Part shown: positions 44,301-56,890 of the stretch, one piece after another
Position numbering within the stretch: the first letter of the stretch is position 1
Layout of the letters: each line of letters opens with the position of its first letter
DNA from: Morchella semilibera
Lineage: Eukaryota > Ascomycota > Pezizomycetes > Pezizales > Morchellaceae
Assembly (NCBI GenBank): GCA_009192285.1
Contig: WBVU01000019.1
Location: 1,013,182-1,077,181 of the forward strand
Length of the DNA stretch: 64,000 nt
Direction of reading: 5' to 3'
Made by a program: the position numbers and the translations under genes
The notes under the pieces: generated by a model
What the model saw: only the letters and a program-made list of their open reading frames with translations
Databases searched by the model: none
What the model was told of the DNA's origin: nothing

Positions 44301-46126
44301 ACTAGATCAACCTAGTGAGTTTATGAGAAAGTATTTCATCGACATGGTAATTACTCCAATCAGTACTAATAGTGTGCCCGCAAAGGCTCGAAAAATTGAC
44401 TATCTACGACTAGGGGTTATCCCATTAACGATTACCCGGCGCAGATCAGGTCTGCTATTATTAATTTCGATTTCTTATACACAACTAGTCATGGCGGTAT
44501 TTGATCCCCGAAACCCTCATCTGCTTAATCTACCTACTAAATCAATCCCATTTAGTATCAACTAGCCTAGTCTACTTTTGGTATTAACAACCAAGATATG
44601 AAATCTGGGGAAAGTAGCGCTACTGCGCGCATGTATTAGACTACACTGGGTGACAATGCCAAGTTATTTTTTATATGCAATGGACCCCGGGCTTAAGGGA
44701 TACTCGGATAGTAAGCGCGCCATTCGTGAACTTAAGGCAAGCGTAATTATTACCATACGAGTGGCCGCAAGCAATTAACGAATGAGGGCGCAGGAGGGGC
44801 GGAGGCGTGATTGGCTGAATTCCAGACGGAGATCCACTATCCAATCCTATAACGGAAAATTGGTTAGGTTGGTTAGGGATTATCTGCTTAACTATTGTTA
44901 GTTAGGGTAAATCATGTTTGCTAATATTAGTTTTGGTCTTCCATTTTCCAGTTAGGGCGCATAACTACAGTCGTTCCGGCGAATCCAGCTCTATTACGAG
45001 TGGGCTAATACTCAGTCAGGTCAGATGGGTCGGTGCTTTGATTTACCCATTTGCCATCAAGCCGGGCTCGCCATTGACCCCGGAGCGACTGTACCCAGCT
45101 GTCCTGATAAGAGTAAAGCAGGCGTTCCGGATATAGACCTCATCACTCAATACCATCTTTATTCCAATGGTTACTTCCCTTTAATACGGTTCACTAATCT
45201 TCCATAACGCACGGCAACCCCCGACCTACCTATACCGTTATTCCACTATTCCGGGTGAGCCCGTAAAATACGGATTATCCTAGCACTAAAGGTATGTTTC
45301 ACTCTTCTGTATAGCACAGATTCGGGAATCTATTCATCTCGGATCTATATCTGACAAAAATAGGATGGCTGTTAATACCACATCTGCACCCTTCTTATGT
45401 ATGTTAAGGGTTAGTTTGGACTGGAGAATCAATTTTCTCCATTTGCTACAAGTACCCAGTTAGCCCCGTTTGTAACACAGTTAAGCCGCGCGCAGTACTT
45501 GCGGTGTGATTAATTATTGTCTCTCACGCACGATGATAGTTCAAGTGGGATCCGGGATATAGTTGTTTTTGGGTGGGGATATGGCCGTGGCTTGACTTTA
45601 ATACAGCCGGGCCGAGCTAGTTATTGTGATTCTGTAGGGTCTGAAGTCTAGTGGGGTTGAATGGTTGCCTGTGCGATAATAGTAATTAGGACAATACTTG
45701 ATTTCACCCCAAGTACCTTGACATTGTTATTTTCTTATTCTGCCACAATAAGATTCAACCCTCCCCGGCCCGGGCTAGGCATTACCCAAGCCCCGCGGAC
45801 GCCTCCGTAACCATTCAATCACATTCCGTGATTCGACTTTCGCTTTTTGCAGTGATAACGTCGCAAAGTATAAAATGAGTTCCTTTGTGACTTATCCCAG
45901 TGTCCGGACCCATACCCCTAAAAGCCTGACTCGTGTGATGTGACAGAGCAAGATGGCTCAGAGCTAGAAACCCTAACCCAGGATGGCAACCATTCACTGA
46001 GGCCGGCACAGCTGGAAATAATCCTTACCTGAAAATAACCTGTACCAGTCCCTTAACTGGGTGCATGAATTAAATAACTCTAAAGTAAAATGTAGCGGGT
46101 AATTGCAAGCAGACTGGGGAGCACTC
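41374..46126. other. Gene-poor stretch
   Basis: Only short ORFs on both strands (for example 44323-44565, 45025-45207) without family resemblance. Includes a G13 run (41942-41954) and isolated TTAGGG/CCCTAA motifs (near 42631, 44056, 44870-44905). No RNA gene recognised. Confidence 0.4.
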
Positions 46127-46243
46127 CGCTGTTCCCTTCATGAGTCTACTGCTGTTCCCTAAATTAATGTAAACGAAGAAAAAAAATACCGCTGTCCCCT
46201 AAAGTTTGCCTATGTTCCCCTCAAGGACCGTTGTTCCCTAAAA
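46127..46243 (+). repeat. Short imperfect GCTGTTCCCTAAA repeats
   Basis: Five occurrences of a GCTGTYCCCTAAA-like motif at irregular 20-40-bp spacing (near 46127, 46149, 46189, 46210, 46229). Confidence 0.55.
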
Positions 46244-47367
46244 TATATCAGTTCGTGGAGTAGGTGATTGAATTGAGGGGGGGGGGGTGAATTCTACCAT
46301 TAGATCAACTCGTGGTCGCGAGTTGGCCCACCCTATTAAAGAGTCTCACACTCTATATCAAAAAAATAGAAACAGCTATTCTCTATAATTTGCGTCTGTG
46401 CGCGTTATAGGAAAGAGATTTCTCACCGGTTCTCTCAACCCAGATACACACAACCAATGAAGACTCCACCCCACCCACTGCCTGTCCCCCCTAGATTTAT
46501 CTTGAAAAATTTAGTTAAATAAACGGAGGCAAGACAACATTCTGAGACTCGTCGGTTATAGCCGATGGCTAACGCAAAGCATGAAAAGAACTCGCTAACA
46601 TTGGACACATTCACATCCAACTCAAAACACCCCTCCCACCCAACCAACAGAAGAAAAAATAACTAACTCAATAACAAGGCTCGGCTAAAACGAGTTAACC
46701 TATGGTGCCATACTCATCCTTGTCATTTTGGACCCTCTGTACGGTTAGGAATTCCATGTTGGAAGTGGCTACGCCAACTCCGCGAAAAGATTTACTTGCA
46801 AAGTTTTTATTCGGTTGCTACAGCTACAGCAATAAGAATTTGGCAAGTAAAGCCCAAGGCCGAGTGACAACCCATGATCCAACTTCTCCGTCATCTATTT
46901 ATTCGTACATGCATGCAATTTTTCGGTTATGGGGACCTCCAAAAGATAGGTAAAGTAAAGGTAAGAGTAAAGAAACGCCCCTTATCTTCCCCAACACTGG
47001 CCAACCTGACGCGCTCAGTGTCTCGAGCCTCATCATTTGCCAAGCAAGCGTTCCTTCCGCTTCCATTCAATTTCACTTTCCTTTATATCTCTTTCCCTTG
47101 TGAAGTTAGTAAAAAAAGTACATGTATTTTTTCGGTTCTGGTCTCTTCCAGGCTTCCCCCCCATCATCATTGCCGCTCCACCAACTTCCCTGTCAAACAA
47201 TAGAGGCTTTACGCGAATAGATTTACGGAGGTTAGGGTTAGCGCTAGTCAAATTGTCGGAGGGTGGGGCTGGCCCCTTTTACACATAGTTTTTAATGTCT
47301 CCCAGGGGAATAGAGTCGTTAACACACCAAGACTTTAATGCATGCAGGGAGCCTTGACGGTAGTATT
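46244..47367. other. Non-coding
   Basis: G11 run at 46277-46287; short overlapping ORFs only. Confidence 0.4.
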
Positions 47368-47554
47368 TATCGCCTGGGCGGATGAAACTTGTCAAATTCG
47401 CGACCTGGACCGTGCGCCCTTAGTGTAAGGGCTTTTTTCCGGTTGCTAAGAACAACAGAGCCAATCACGAATTCACAACAATTACCATAGAAGGCTAGTG
47501 ATAGCTGAAAGAGGGAAGTCGCGAATTTGACAAAAGTCATCCGTCCGAGCGATA
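47368..47554 (+). mobile_element. About 187-bp MITE (TTGTCAAATTCGCGAC family), copy 1
   Basis: Inverted ends of about 38 bp: TATCGC..GG.CGGATGA leading to TTGTCAAATTCGCGAC on the left, GTCGCGAATTTGACAA to CCGTCCGAGCGATA on the right. Interior shares GACCGTGC and a TAGCTGAAAG-GGG block with 47871-48046. No coding capacity. Confidence 0.8.
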
Positions 47555-47870
47555 GCTCCAAGAGCGCTACATACTTTGGAGTTTCCGATTTGGTACTTGG
47601 TTGCCCCCCCCCCCCCAATATTCATCTTTGATAGCGAGCGATACCGCTTATCGGGGCTGATCACTAACAGTTCCGTTCGCGTTTTCTTTTCTTGAAAATC
47701 CGAGTCACAGCCTGTCACTCGCTTTACCGATCTCAAGACACCTTATCACACACAGTGTCCCAATATTTTCGCCTCCCCAGTTGGATATGGTGTGGCGTGT
47801 CTTGGGGTGACATGTAGGTCGGTTGGGGCGCGCTCGGCCGCTCCGTTTGCCTATGAACCAATAAGAGCCT

Positions 47871-48046
47871 TGGACGGGTGAAATCCTTAAATTCGTGACA
47901 TGGACCGTGCACGCACTTACTAAGTGTGTTTGTCTCTAAGTGTGGGTAATAATGATAGAAGGCAATGAGAAATTAGTATCAGTTACAACAAAGGGCTAGT
48001 AATAGCTGAAAGGGGGATGTCCGAATTTGAGGATTTCGTCCTTCCA
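47871..48046 (+). mobile_element. MITE (TTGTCAAATTCGCGAC family), copy 2
   Basis: Inverted ends TGGACGGGTGAAATCC.TAAATTCG and CGAATTTGAGGATTTCGTCC. It shares ATGGACCGTGC and AATAGCTGAAAGGGGGA with copy 1, 500 bp away in the same orientation. Confidence 0.75.
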
Positions 48047-48977
48047 GGGGTATAAATGGGTATAATACTGTTCCACAAAGTCTTAACGCTTGTTACATGC
48101 AAATTTAGGTAAATGGCATCACTTATCCCATAGTCTATAAGTAAAATGCTGACCCCCTCAGAAAAAGTAAATTTAGTGTGGCTTTACGAATAGATCTTGT
48201 CATCTTTCTTACCTAATAATAATATCCCATACGATTTAATTCCGCTATTGTGGCGAGGGTGGGGGGTGGGGGGGTCGACCTAAGGCGCACATACCACTAC
48301 CGTTAATAATCTACTATCCCTGTATTTCTATGTGGTAAGCCCGAACCGGAGCGAATTGGCGAATCAAACTTCGTGGATTTATGCAGGTGCACGCCTCTTC
48401 TCACACGGAATTGAGATTTAGGGAGGCGGAGATAGTGGATTTGTCAAGAAGCAGCGGTATTTGATTGCCAGTGACCTATCAATGACCCCCTCCAATCTGG
48501 GTCCTAAAAACCTCTCCGGCCCCGACCCCCCCCAAAACCCAGCGACCCCGGGCGGCGGCCAACACTGGACAGATCTATCACTCCTCTCATAGCCGTGCTC
48601 TAATCGCGATTCCTCCACCCTTTCCCGTACATTAATTCGGGCCCCGCCTAATTCGTATTGCTACAAGGTTGGTGTGATCCAATATACTCTTCATTGACCA
48701 GTTAGCATTTGCGGTACCTCTGTCCCCAGTGCTTGGTGAGGATATGCTGAACGGAGTTACTGTGGGCGTCACGGAATATCACTCGACTAGCTATGCTCTG
48801 TTCTTGCATTATCCTAATTTTTATATTGAGCCCGCGGGTAGATGGAGAGGTACTGAATCATTGCTAGCATGTGGTAATTGTAAGAGAGGTTAGTATTGGT
48901 ATATATTTGTAGGATGAGTCATTAGATATCACTCGAATTGACCCAGTGCAGCTTTTTTTCTTTTTTTTTTTTAGTTA
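48047..48977. other. Non-coding
   Basis: No convincing gene. The poly(T) run at 48955-48972 borders the element that follows. Confidence 0.4.
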
Positions 48978-49448
48978 GGCGCTTTCTGCCGCCACAAGGC
49001 CGTAATAATCAGCTTCTCTGCTCAGTTAGTTTCCTGAAAGCTGATACTTGGGACCTCTACCACCTAAACACCGGCCGCCAGACCTGTAGCCAAGGAATAT
49101 TTGTATGTGAAGTCTCGCTCAACAGGGAGCTTGCTGAGCCAGGAGACGGAGTAAGTGGTTGTTAGCAAAAAATGATTGGTACTCGTCCCTTTATGACATT
49201 TCCGGGTCCAAACAATGCTGCATACCATACAAAAGGAGGGAACTTGGCAAATTTTTGTGTGCATGCAATAGCAGTCCTGTTTGGATATATCATAGAATTA
49301 GTAGTAGCTAAGAGCCAGAATCGGAATTTCGAACACCTTTTGCATATAGAGTTAATGAATTATGCCGAGAGGCAGAAATAACGCTGGCGGCAACTCATCC
49401 TCTTTTTCCTTTTTTCTTTTGTTTTTTTGGGTGGTGGCAGAAAGTGTC
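48978..49448 (+). mobile_element. Possible 471-bp inverted-repeat element
   Basis: GGCGCTTTCTGCCGCCAC at the left end pairs with GTGGTGGCAGAAAGTGTC at the right end (16 of 18 positions). T-rich runs lie just outside the left end and just inside the right end. Internal ORF 49172-49381 has no family resemblance. Single copy in the window, so the element call is tentative. Confidence 0.4.
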
Positions 49449-50374
49449 TATTAGCTGCATGCATCCCCATCGGCTATGACTGTCGGCAGAGTTATTCGTT
49501 TCTTTTGCCTTAGCACTGATTTTGTTCATTGTTCTGTTTCATTGTTTTGCTATTTTCATTATTAAATGGGGAGGAAGAACTACGCTGCCCCTGGTACAGG
49601 AGGGTGGGCTTTTGCCATAATCCCCGGGTTGATGCATGTATGAGGTGTGAGTAAAATAAAATAAATAATCGGCTGTAGTAAATTAATGAATAAAACAACT
49701 ACAGCAGGTCGTCAATATATGGGGATATTCCCGGTACTAAACCAGTCGCAACTCGATATGCCAGATCCCTTGCTGTCCCGCATAAAATGTTGGGGGTTTT
49801 TAATTTTCTTACTGCAAAAAAAATTTGTTACTTGCCATCCGTCATAGCGAGGTGCGACTCTACGTTTACTTCCGGAGCAATAGCGGGCCGCAAAAAATGA
49901 CGAAACTATAGACCCCAGCTGATCGTGGTGCTTAATTCCTTCCCGCCGCCATTGCTTGTTGTCCTAGGCGCCCCTGCTCGTCGTTCCACCAGTCTCGTCG
50001 TAGTTCCAAAGCCGAATGTACCGTAGATACTCGAAAAATTCTTTAGCACCGTTTGCACAATAAAAAGTACCCAGAGTGCTATTTTTTTTTTTTGGCTTGC
50101 TAAAGGGCAACAACGCTAGCGAAGTAATCAAATATTTATGGTAGCCCAAATGACCTCGTTTATTGGTAAATAAAACAAGGCGCTAGACAGGGGAATCATC
50201 CGATTTACTCTACTTTCTGTAGTTATGAAAACCCCACGAGCACCATACTAGTAGTTAGCGGCTGTACCGCAGCACCTTTAACACTTCATGGGAGATGTTG
50301 CACCCGTATCACAAGCATAACTTTGATCCTAAACTTAAAATTATTTCACTCGCGTGTTATCCTTCTCTTACACC
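49449..50374. other. Non-coding
   Basis: AT-rich; no recognised feature. Confidence 0.4.
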
Positions 50375-50523
50375 TACCCCTTCGTTTGTCAATTGCTGCC
50401 CCTATAATAGAGAAATTATATTTTTATGGGGGAATAGCGGGATCTGCTGGTAAAGCCACACCAGGTTTTTTTTTTTTCCTTTTTTTTTTTAGAGGGCAGC
50501 ATTCATTGACAGACAAAGGGATA
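50375..50523 (+). mobile_element. About 150-bp MITE (ATGCTGCCCCC family), copy 2
   Basis: Left end TACCCCTTCGTTTGTCAATT then GCTGCCCCT; right end GAGGGCAGCATTCATTGACA then AAAGGGATA. It has the same length and end motifs as 20085-20235 and 53079-53229. T-runs occupy part of the interior. Confidence 0.7.
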
Positions 50524-50584
50524 ACCGAGTTAAGAAGAGCTCAGTGCGTTTGCCCCGCCGCAAAGCCTCTTTCTTATTACTATC

Positions 50585-50767
50585 GCCCGGCAGGCCGAGA
50601 CATGGACAAAATCTGGTGCACTACATATTTGTTGTCTTGGCATCGATTTCATCTTCTTGTGAGAGTTTCTATTATGAATATTACCTATTTTAATTCGGGT
50701 ATGACATGTGCCTTGTTTGTATAAACTGCACTGCACTAGGTTTTGTCCATGTCTTGGCCTGCCAGGC
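50585..50767 (+). mobile_element. 183-bp MITE with about 38-bp inverted ends
   Basis: GCCCGGCAGGCCGAGACATG and the following GACAAAATCTGGTGCA pair with TGCACTAGGTTTTGTC and CATGTCTTGGCCTGCCAGGC, with four or so mismatches. Only one copy is present, 60 bp after another MITE. No coding capacity. Confidence 0.75.
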
Positions 50768-50874
50768 AATACTTTCCGGAGAAGTGGCGAAGCTGGTGGC
50801 CGGTCGGGGGTTGGAGGTAAAGGGGCCGGTGCGCTATTGTTGCATTTAGCTGATCGGTTCGTAATTGACCCGAA

Positions 50875-51300
50875 TTTTCATTTTCAAAGTGAAAGGGAAA
50901 CTCATGCAGGTAAGATTGCGTCCGCTTCTGTAGCTGACATGCCACTTTCTGATAAATACTCAATGCTAAATATTCCGTCCCCGGGTATTTTTCAGCCCGC
51001 TGCAGCGTTTGTCGATAGTTCAATGTGCTAAGGGCAGACGCTTAGCTGCATGTGAAAAACAGGACCAACTGAAAGCCTCTATTAGGGGATTTCATTTTCA
51101 AAGTGAAAGCGGAACCCACGCAGCCTGTATCTGCAGCTGACATGTCACTTCCTGATAAATACTCAATGCTTAATGTTTTGTCATTTAGTATTTCTCAGTC
51201 TGCACTTGCAGGATGCTCTGTTTGTCGAACTTAGCACAGGCTCTTGGCCGTAAGAGTTTCTTTTTCATTTTGAAATGGAAAATAGGGGTTAGCTGAGAGC
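50875..51300 (+). repeat. 214-bp tandem duplication
   Basis: TTCATTTTCAAAGTGAAAG occurs at 50876 and again 214 bp later. Both copies continue with AGCTGACATG, GATAAATACTCAATGCT and TTTGTCGA blocks and end near GCCTCTATTAG. A third, partial start (TTTCATTTTGAAATGGAAA) follows at about 51266. Confidence 0.75.
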
Positions 51301-53078
51301 CTCTATTAGAGTCTTTTAGTCATCAACGAACAAAAAATTATTTATCCCCAAGACCCCCAAGACACGCAAGCTGGATGCAGCTAGGATGTGATATAATATT
51401 TTCAACTACAAGACTTGAGGGTACGCATGGGGATATATTCAATCCTGATGCCTATGATTTCCTCCTCAGAGTACATGTGAGCCCTTATGTGCGCTAGGGG
51501 GTAAACACATGCAGCATAGCCTTGAGAATTAATGATTTCTGGCTCGTTGCCTTTCACACCCGTGGCTAACTATTGTCCCAGGCAAGACAGTGATCTAAAG
51601 CTACAAAGTTTCCACTGCGGCCACTAAGCATCATATGCTCTCACTCGGTTGCTCCGCTTGACGAACCCTAACCCTACCGGCGCATGACATGAAATTTCAT
51701 TTATCCAAGAGCGTACAATATAGGAAAGATGCCATAATCCAAATAGTTGGTTTAGTTATTGGATGACTTCCCGAGAAAATTTAGATTCCAGAATCTGAAT
51801 CTGAACAGAGGGGGGGGAGGGGTCGGTTCAGATTTCTAAACTTCAGAAACCTGGAAAGCAGTAATATGATTGGTTGTTCGTGAGCCTAACTAGAAAATCT
51901 AGGTTCTTTTCCTACGGGAAGTCATCCATTATCTTAGGTTCTTGAGTTGATTCATGAGACCTGATTGGAGGATCACTGAGAATCCAGTCATATTATATCA
52001 CTCGATTTAACCACTTTCCTAGAGAACATGTTCGGATCATGACCTCTAGGAGACTTGATATAGACTATATATACACTATAGCGCAAACTACTAGTGGAAG
52101 AGCCGTTTTCACTCACCTCTCCTACCCCCAATTAAATAGCTCTTTATGCAACTTCGAACAACAGTCCGGTTATGATCCATAACCAAGCGGCGAATTAAAT
52201 TCTTGTTATTGATCCCTTAGCTAGTGCCAGGCCATTATCTCAAGACCCCGTATCTATCCCAAAATATTACGATACGTCATGGTACATGTTGCATTGATGG
52301 ATGAGACGTGTTGCCGCCGTAATGTTCCGACACTTTCCGACGCGAAGGCTCCTATCGTGACTCTAAATAGCCCTGTTCCTTTTAATTGTCTTTTGATAAT
52401 CTAGCGTAATAATCTACAGATGTTGAGGCATATCTTGGGGTCTCGTACACTAGCATTGCCTGTATAAGAAATGAAACAAACACGTAATCCGTGAAGTTCT
52501 TCGACTTGCTAAGTATATGAGAGATTGGAAAGTAAGTGAACGGCTTATCCGAGCGCTTTTGACAGAGGTACTCGGGGTTACATCTGTGGCTTGGGGTTTC
52601 ACAAATTCAGAATATCCGGCTAGTAGTTTTGTGGGAAGTCGCGCTGTCCCCCACTTGTCACAGATAGCCGCGCAGTATTATAAGATCTTGGATACTGGAA
52701 GGTCAGTTCGGTTTTCTTGAGAGTAATACCAGGTACCGACCGCATTAATGAATTAAACAACAAAAAAGAAGTAGCGATCGCGGGCCGAGTGATTGGTTGT
52801 GATCGAGGGTTTGGTATAGCCCTGCTCGAAAGGTCCTGGCACCCGACTATATTGTGTCTGTTTATGAATTCTAACCCACCAACAACCATTTCTCCTGCGC
52901 ATACTCAAAAACTGTTAGGTATGGCTGCAACGAAGATATTGTAGCTCTTTGTTATAGTCACGGTAATGGGAGAATTAGAAAATAGAAGAAACACCCTCGC
53001 ACTTTTGACCCGGGGTGCCAGGACCTTTCAAATGGGGCTGTACATGAGTTTTTTTCCTTCTTTTTCCCAAGTCACTCA
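51301..53078. other. Non-coding
   Basis: Includes one GAACCCTAACCCTA telomere-like motif (about 51664). ORFs at 52517-52720 and 52717-52944 lack family resemblance. Confidence 0.4.
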
Positions 53079-53229
53079 TTATCCCTTAAGATGTCAATGC
53101 TGACCCCCAATAATACGGGGCCGGAATTTTTATGAAGGATCAATTATTTGATAAGGGAGGTAACAAGATCTGTTAGCGACTTTTGCTTTCTTCTGGGGGG
53201 GTCGGCATTTACTGACAGCTTAAGGGATA
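53079..53229 (+). mobile_element. About 150-bp MITE (ATGCTGCCCCC family), copy 3
   Basis: Left end TTATCCCTTAAGATGTCAAT then GCTGACCCCC; right end GGGGGGTCGGCATTTACTGA then CAGCTTAAGGGATA. It has the best-matched pair of ends of the three copies. Confidence 0.8.
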
Positions 53230-53289
53230 GTTGGCTCAGGCAGGAGGCTGAATATATCCAGGGGCCGCAGTATTGAGAGCGACAGCCAT

Positions 53290-54575
53290 AACCGCCGGGC
53301 TCCCGGACTGAGTGATAGCCCGTAACTGAACATCCAAGATTTTATTTATCGCTGGACCATTTATCATCATCGCCCACATGTAACTATGCGTAAAGGATTT
53401 AGTATCGACCAGGACTAGGAGGTAACAGACTGGGGATGGTTATTATGACTACCAGCTTCTGGAAGCGAGTGATTGCGTGTGACCGAAGATATATTTATGA
53501 TCTCTGCTGTTGCTAAACGGTTCATGATTATTATCCGCTGCAATTACGCAGAAGTATAGTAAGGACTAGTTTCAGGGCGTGCAGGATTAGAAATGCCGGA
53601 CTTTTAGACCAAGTGATGGCTTATGATTTCAATATAGGTCGGTGAGTTGTAGTTAAATTATTTACTATAATCACCTACTGTTAGGCGACCAGGAGCTCCT
53701 AGCAGCCCCAATCTAGAAGGTGCAGGATTGAAAAGCCAGTCACGCCGCGGGTTACTGAACCGAGTGATCACTTATGATCGGAGCATCAGACTTATATTTT
53801 TTTTATTTATTTATTGTCAAATAGTCGTTTGTTTCACTACTAACTACTACGCATGAGAGTATTCAATAAGCACTAATCCGCGGGGGCATGGGGCCGGATC
53901 AACTACGGGTTCTTTAACCGATTGATGGTTCGTGTTTTGGATATTGTTGTTTGTCGTTTATATTGCTAAATCACTTGTAATAATACTTTACGTCTACATA
54001 AGAGCTCTAATTTGTCCCACGCCCAGTTTGCAGAAGTGAAAACGACTTTCATCACCGCGTGGTTGAACCGAGTGATGGCTGGTGATTCCAATATTTGATT
54101 GGGATTTAATTGTCACTAAATCAGTTATTATGATCATCTAATGCTATAACCGAGTCTCGATATAGTGATGAGGCCGGGACCGGAAAACGGCATTCTTATA
54201 ACAATACCATCACTATATATAAGAAATGAAGAAGAGCCAACTTTTCTCTTCTACTAAAGATTTGGGACCGGAAAAATTCATCGTTATAAGGCGAATATCC
54301 CTATAACTAGTATCACTATATCGAGAGTCGGCTGTACGTTTAAAAACCTGTAGTAAGGACTAAATCTAACAGGCGCAGGGTGGAAAATTACTATGATTCT
54401 CTCAGGACATGAACCGAGTGATAGCTTGTGATCTCAGTATTGATTTAGACATTTGTTGTAAATAGATTGGGACTACGTCTGAGAAACTCTAACAGCGACT
54501 AAACCCGCTGGATCAAAGCGAGTATAATCTCCGGTATGTCCGGCCTATTGATGGTTGGTGATTCGGTGTTGGTTT
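53290..54575 (+). repeat. Degenerate tandem array, about 150-bp unit
   Basis: A core close to GAACCGAGTGATGGCTTGTGAT recurs near 53310, 53466, 53611, 53758, 53916, 54066, 54412 and 54545. Spacing is 133-158 bp except for the 346-bp gap that holds the MITE at 54150. Other unit parts (GGTGCAGGATTGAAAA-like, ACTAAATC, TTTATT) also recur. It is an old satellite with heavy divergence. Confidence 0.7.
54150..54331 (+). mobile_element. About 180-bp MITE (TCTCGATATAGTGAT ends) inside tandem array
   Basis: Ends CCGAGTCTCGATATAGTGAT and ATCACTATATCGAGAGTCGG are inverted copies with one mismatch. Insertion explains the one overlong interval of the surrounding array. Interior GGGACCGGAAAA occurs twice. 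A single-ended relative lies near 39522. Confidence 0.7.
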
Positions 54576-55081
54576 ATTTTCTTATTTTCTTCATTTTGTT
54601 GGTCGGTTTAATTCTCTGAATATCAGTTCGTGATTACTAAAGCATTCAGTACAATTACATATTGCTCTATTATAAACTAAATCCTCGGGACATTGGATCG
54701 AGACTGCCGCGCTTATGGCATTGCCCAATACCCACCCCTGTGCCACGATAATATGTAAAAATTGAGTATAGTAATTTAGAAAACCACGGAGACGTGAATT
54801 TCGGGACGCTGGCCGTGGTTGTACCGTCAACCGACATGATATGCCATGATATGCCGTCCCTTGGTTTTTTCCCTGGTGCCCTGTCGTGCCAGCCATCACT
54901 GCCGTTAGCTTCGGCCGCCTGCGACTATCACATTCAATCTGTAGCACTCTGTGGGACGCGCCATTTAAATTCTTCCACATTTAGGGATTGGGCGCACCAA
55001 CATGAAGGCCCGAACCAGCTCCTGTAAGGCGGCTGTGGGTCCTGGGCTTGGTTCGTCAGTAACACAGGTTATTTGACTTTA
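54576..55081. other. Non-coding
   Basis: Overlapping ORFs on opposite strands (54591-54980 minus, 54794-55027 plus); neither shows family resemblance. Confidence 0.35.
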
Positions 55082-55265
55082 CCTCTTGAACGGATGAAAC
55101 TTTCAAACTCGCAGCTCGACCTTTGGGCTAACTCTAACTTATGTAGTTGACAGCGATTTTTGATTGGGTCTAGGCTTATTCTCAAGAATTAGGAATAATG
55201 AATATACCTAACCCAGTATGTACACGGTCCCGGCTGCGAATTTGACGATTTAAAACGTCCAAAGG
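55082..55265 (+). mobile_element. MITE (TTGTCAAATTCGCGAC family), copy 3, diverged
   Basis: Left end CCTCTTGAACGGATGAAACT then TTCAAACTCGCAGC; right end GCTGCGAATTTGACGATTTA then AAACGTCCAAAGG. Same design and size as 47368-47554 with more differences. Confidence 0.6.
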
Positions 55266-56890
55266 ATAGCAGGTACCATTACCTGGTTACTTGGGTGTCG
55301 GTATCGCAGACTAAAAAAAAGCATATGTTGGTGTGCTTTGTTGGGCCTGAGAATGGGGGAGTTGGCGGTTACTCTGTACCCGCTGAAGTATGTCGCATGG
55401 TAGTCAGCCAGCAACCGGGGGTGCTCGGATTGGGACCTACTATCTTTCCGGGACGAGAAAACTACGTAAATTACGAATGTCGAACTATAGGTTGTAGGTG
55501 AAGGGGTCGGTGCGTATTTGTTTATTTGTTATCAATTCGCCATTAAACATGGATCGTAATTGCCCTTGGGAAGATTGTACTCTATTTTTCGCAAGTAATG
55601 GAGGAAAAGGGTCTGGGGCCATATCACATCTCATTCTGGGTATGGCAAGTCCGGTACCCTACATTATGATTGAACTCGCCTTCAGGCCGTGAACGCCCTG
55701 AGGTGTGCAAACCTTGATCATCTTTCGATATAAAATCACCCGGCTAATCTATAGGTCTCCCACAGTTTTACAGGGCCGGGGCTGGCAGTAGCATTGCCTC
55801 GTGTTCTCGTGCAGAAGGGGGAGACTCTGGCAACTGCGCCTACGGGTCTTCCGAGCCATAAATTGAAGATCAAAAAACTGATCTTGTATACATACCCCCA
55901 CCTACTATGTTACGGAGGTAGTATTTGAGAGCGGGAGGTAAATTTGTCGGTGTGTTTGTCAGTCCGTAACCCAGGGCCTTTCGTTTTATCATTAACCTTT
56001 GCATTCTACACGTTAGTTAGGCCCTCAGTCTAGTCTCGGAAATTGATTATTAGCCTTTGGGCGGCCAGAATTACTCTAGATCCTGGTTCGTTTTGGTTGT
56101 TGGGAGGATCGATTAGGTAGGTCAAGGTAATCTGGAGCTAAAGCCTTTGTAAGATGGCCTAATAAGTCCTTCCATTGCCGACATTCCTCTTTGAAGACTA
56201 TAGGTCGAGCAATCGTCTCTGTCATTGGTTCTGCCGTTGACATTCATAAGAAATATAGCTATACAAACAGTTAATAAAAGACATGTTGCTAGTGTTGCTA
56301 CTTTGAAATGATCCGATTGTCTAAGTACTTCATTATTGCGGCTCTTCTCATTTGCAAGCGGTTAGCGCAAGGCCGCTCCCCTCTCTAGTCCTATCAAATG
56401 GGCTATGCGCTAACCTGGACGAAGCTTGTATACGTCGTTGGTATATTTGATAATTAATAAAGCCCAGAGTAGTTTCAGATGTGACGTAAGTATATCGTTT
56501 ACCCGCATCAAATGTAGCCGCCCGTGTCGACATGACTTTACTAGCTATTGAGGAAATGTACGAAACAAACCGCGTGATTTAGAAAAACTATTCGTCCTTT
56601 CACCAGTTTGAAAATGATCTGAACGTGGCGGTAGGGGAAGAGTATGGGAGGCAAAGTTCATACAAGCAGTGGAATAAAACTGGTTGACTCGAAGCAGCTG
56701 AGAATGATTAGGCACGAGAGCTAGTTGAAGGTTTAATGTCTATGTTAGTAGAGGAAGGAAATGTACGCCAGGTTGATTGAGTAAAGTGAAACGAGATAGT
56801 TGAGGCAGGGACGATATCGGGCGGCACGATAAATATAGTGTTAGCGAGTTAGGGAGATGGTGAATCAAAGACCGCTTGGAAGCAGGATGG
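55266..56890. other. Non-coding approach to satellite
   Basis: No gene recognised. From about 56600 the + strand becomes purine-rich (AGAATGATTAGGCACGAGAG), and a piece near 56804 (GAGGCAGGGACGATATCGGG) resembles part of the satellite unit, so the boundary is gradual. Confidence 0.4.
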
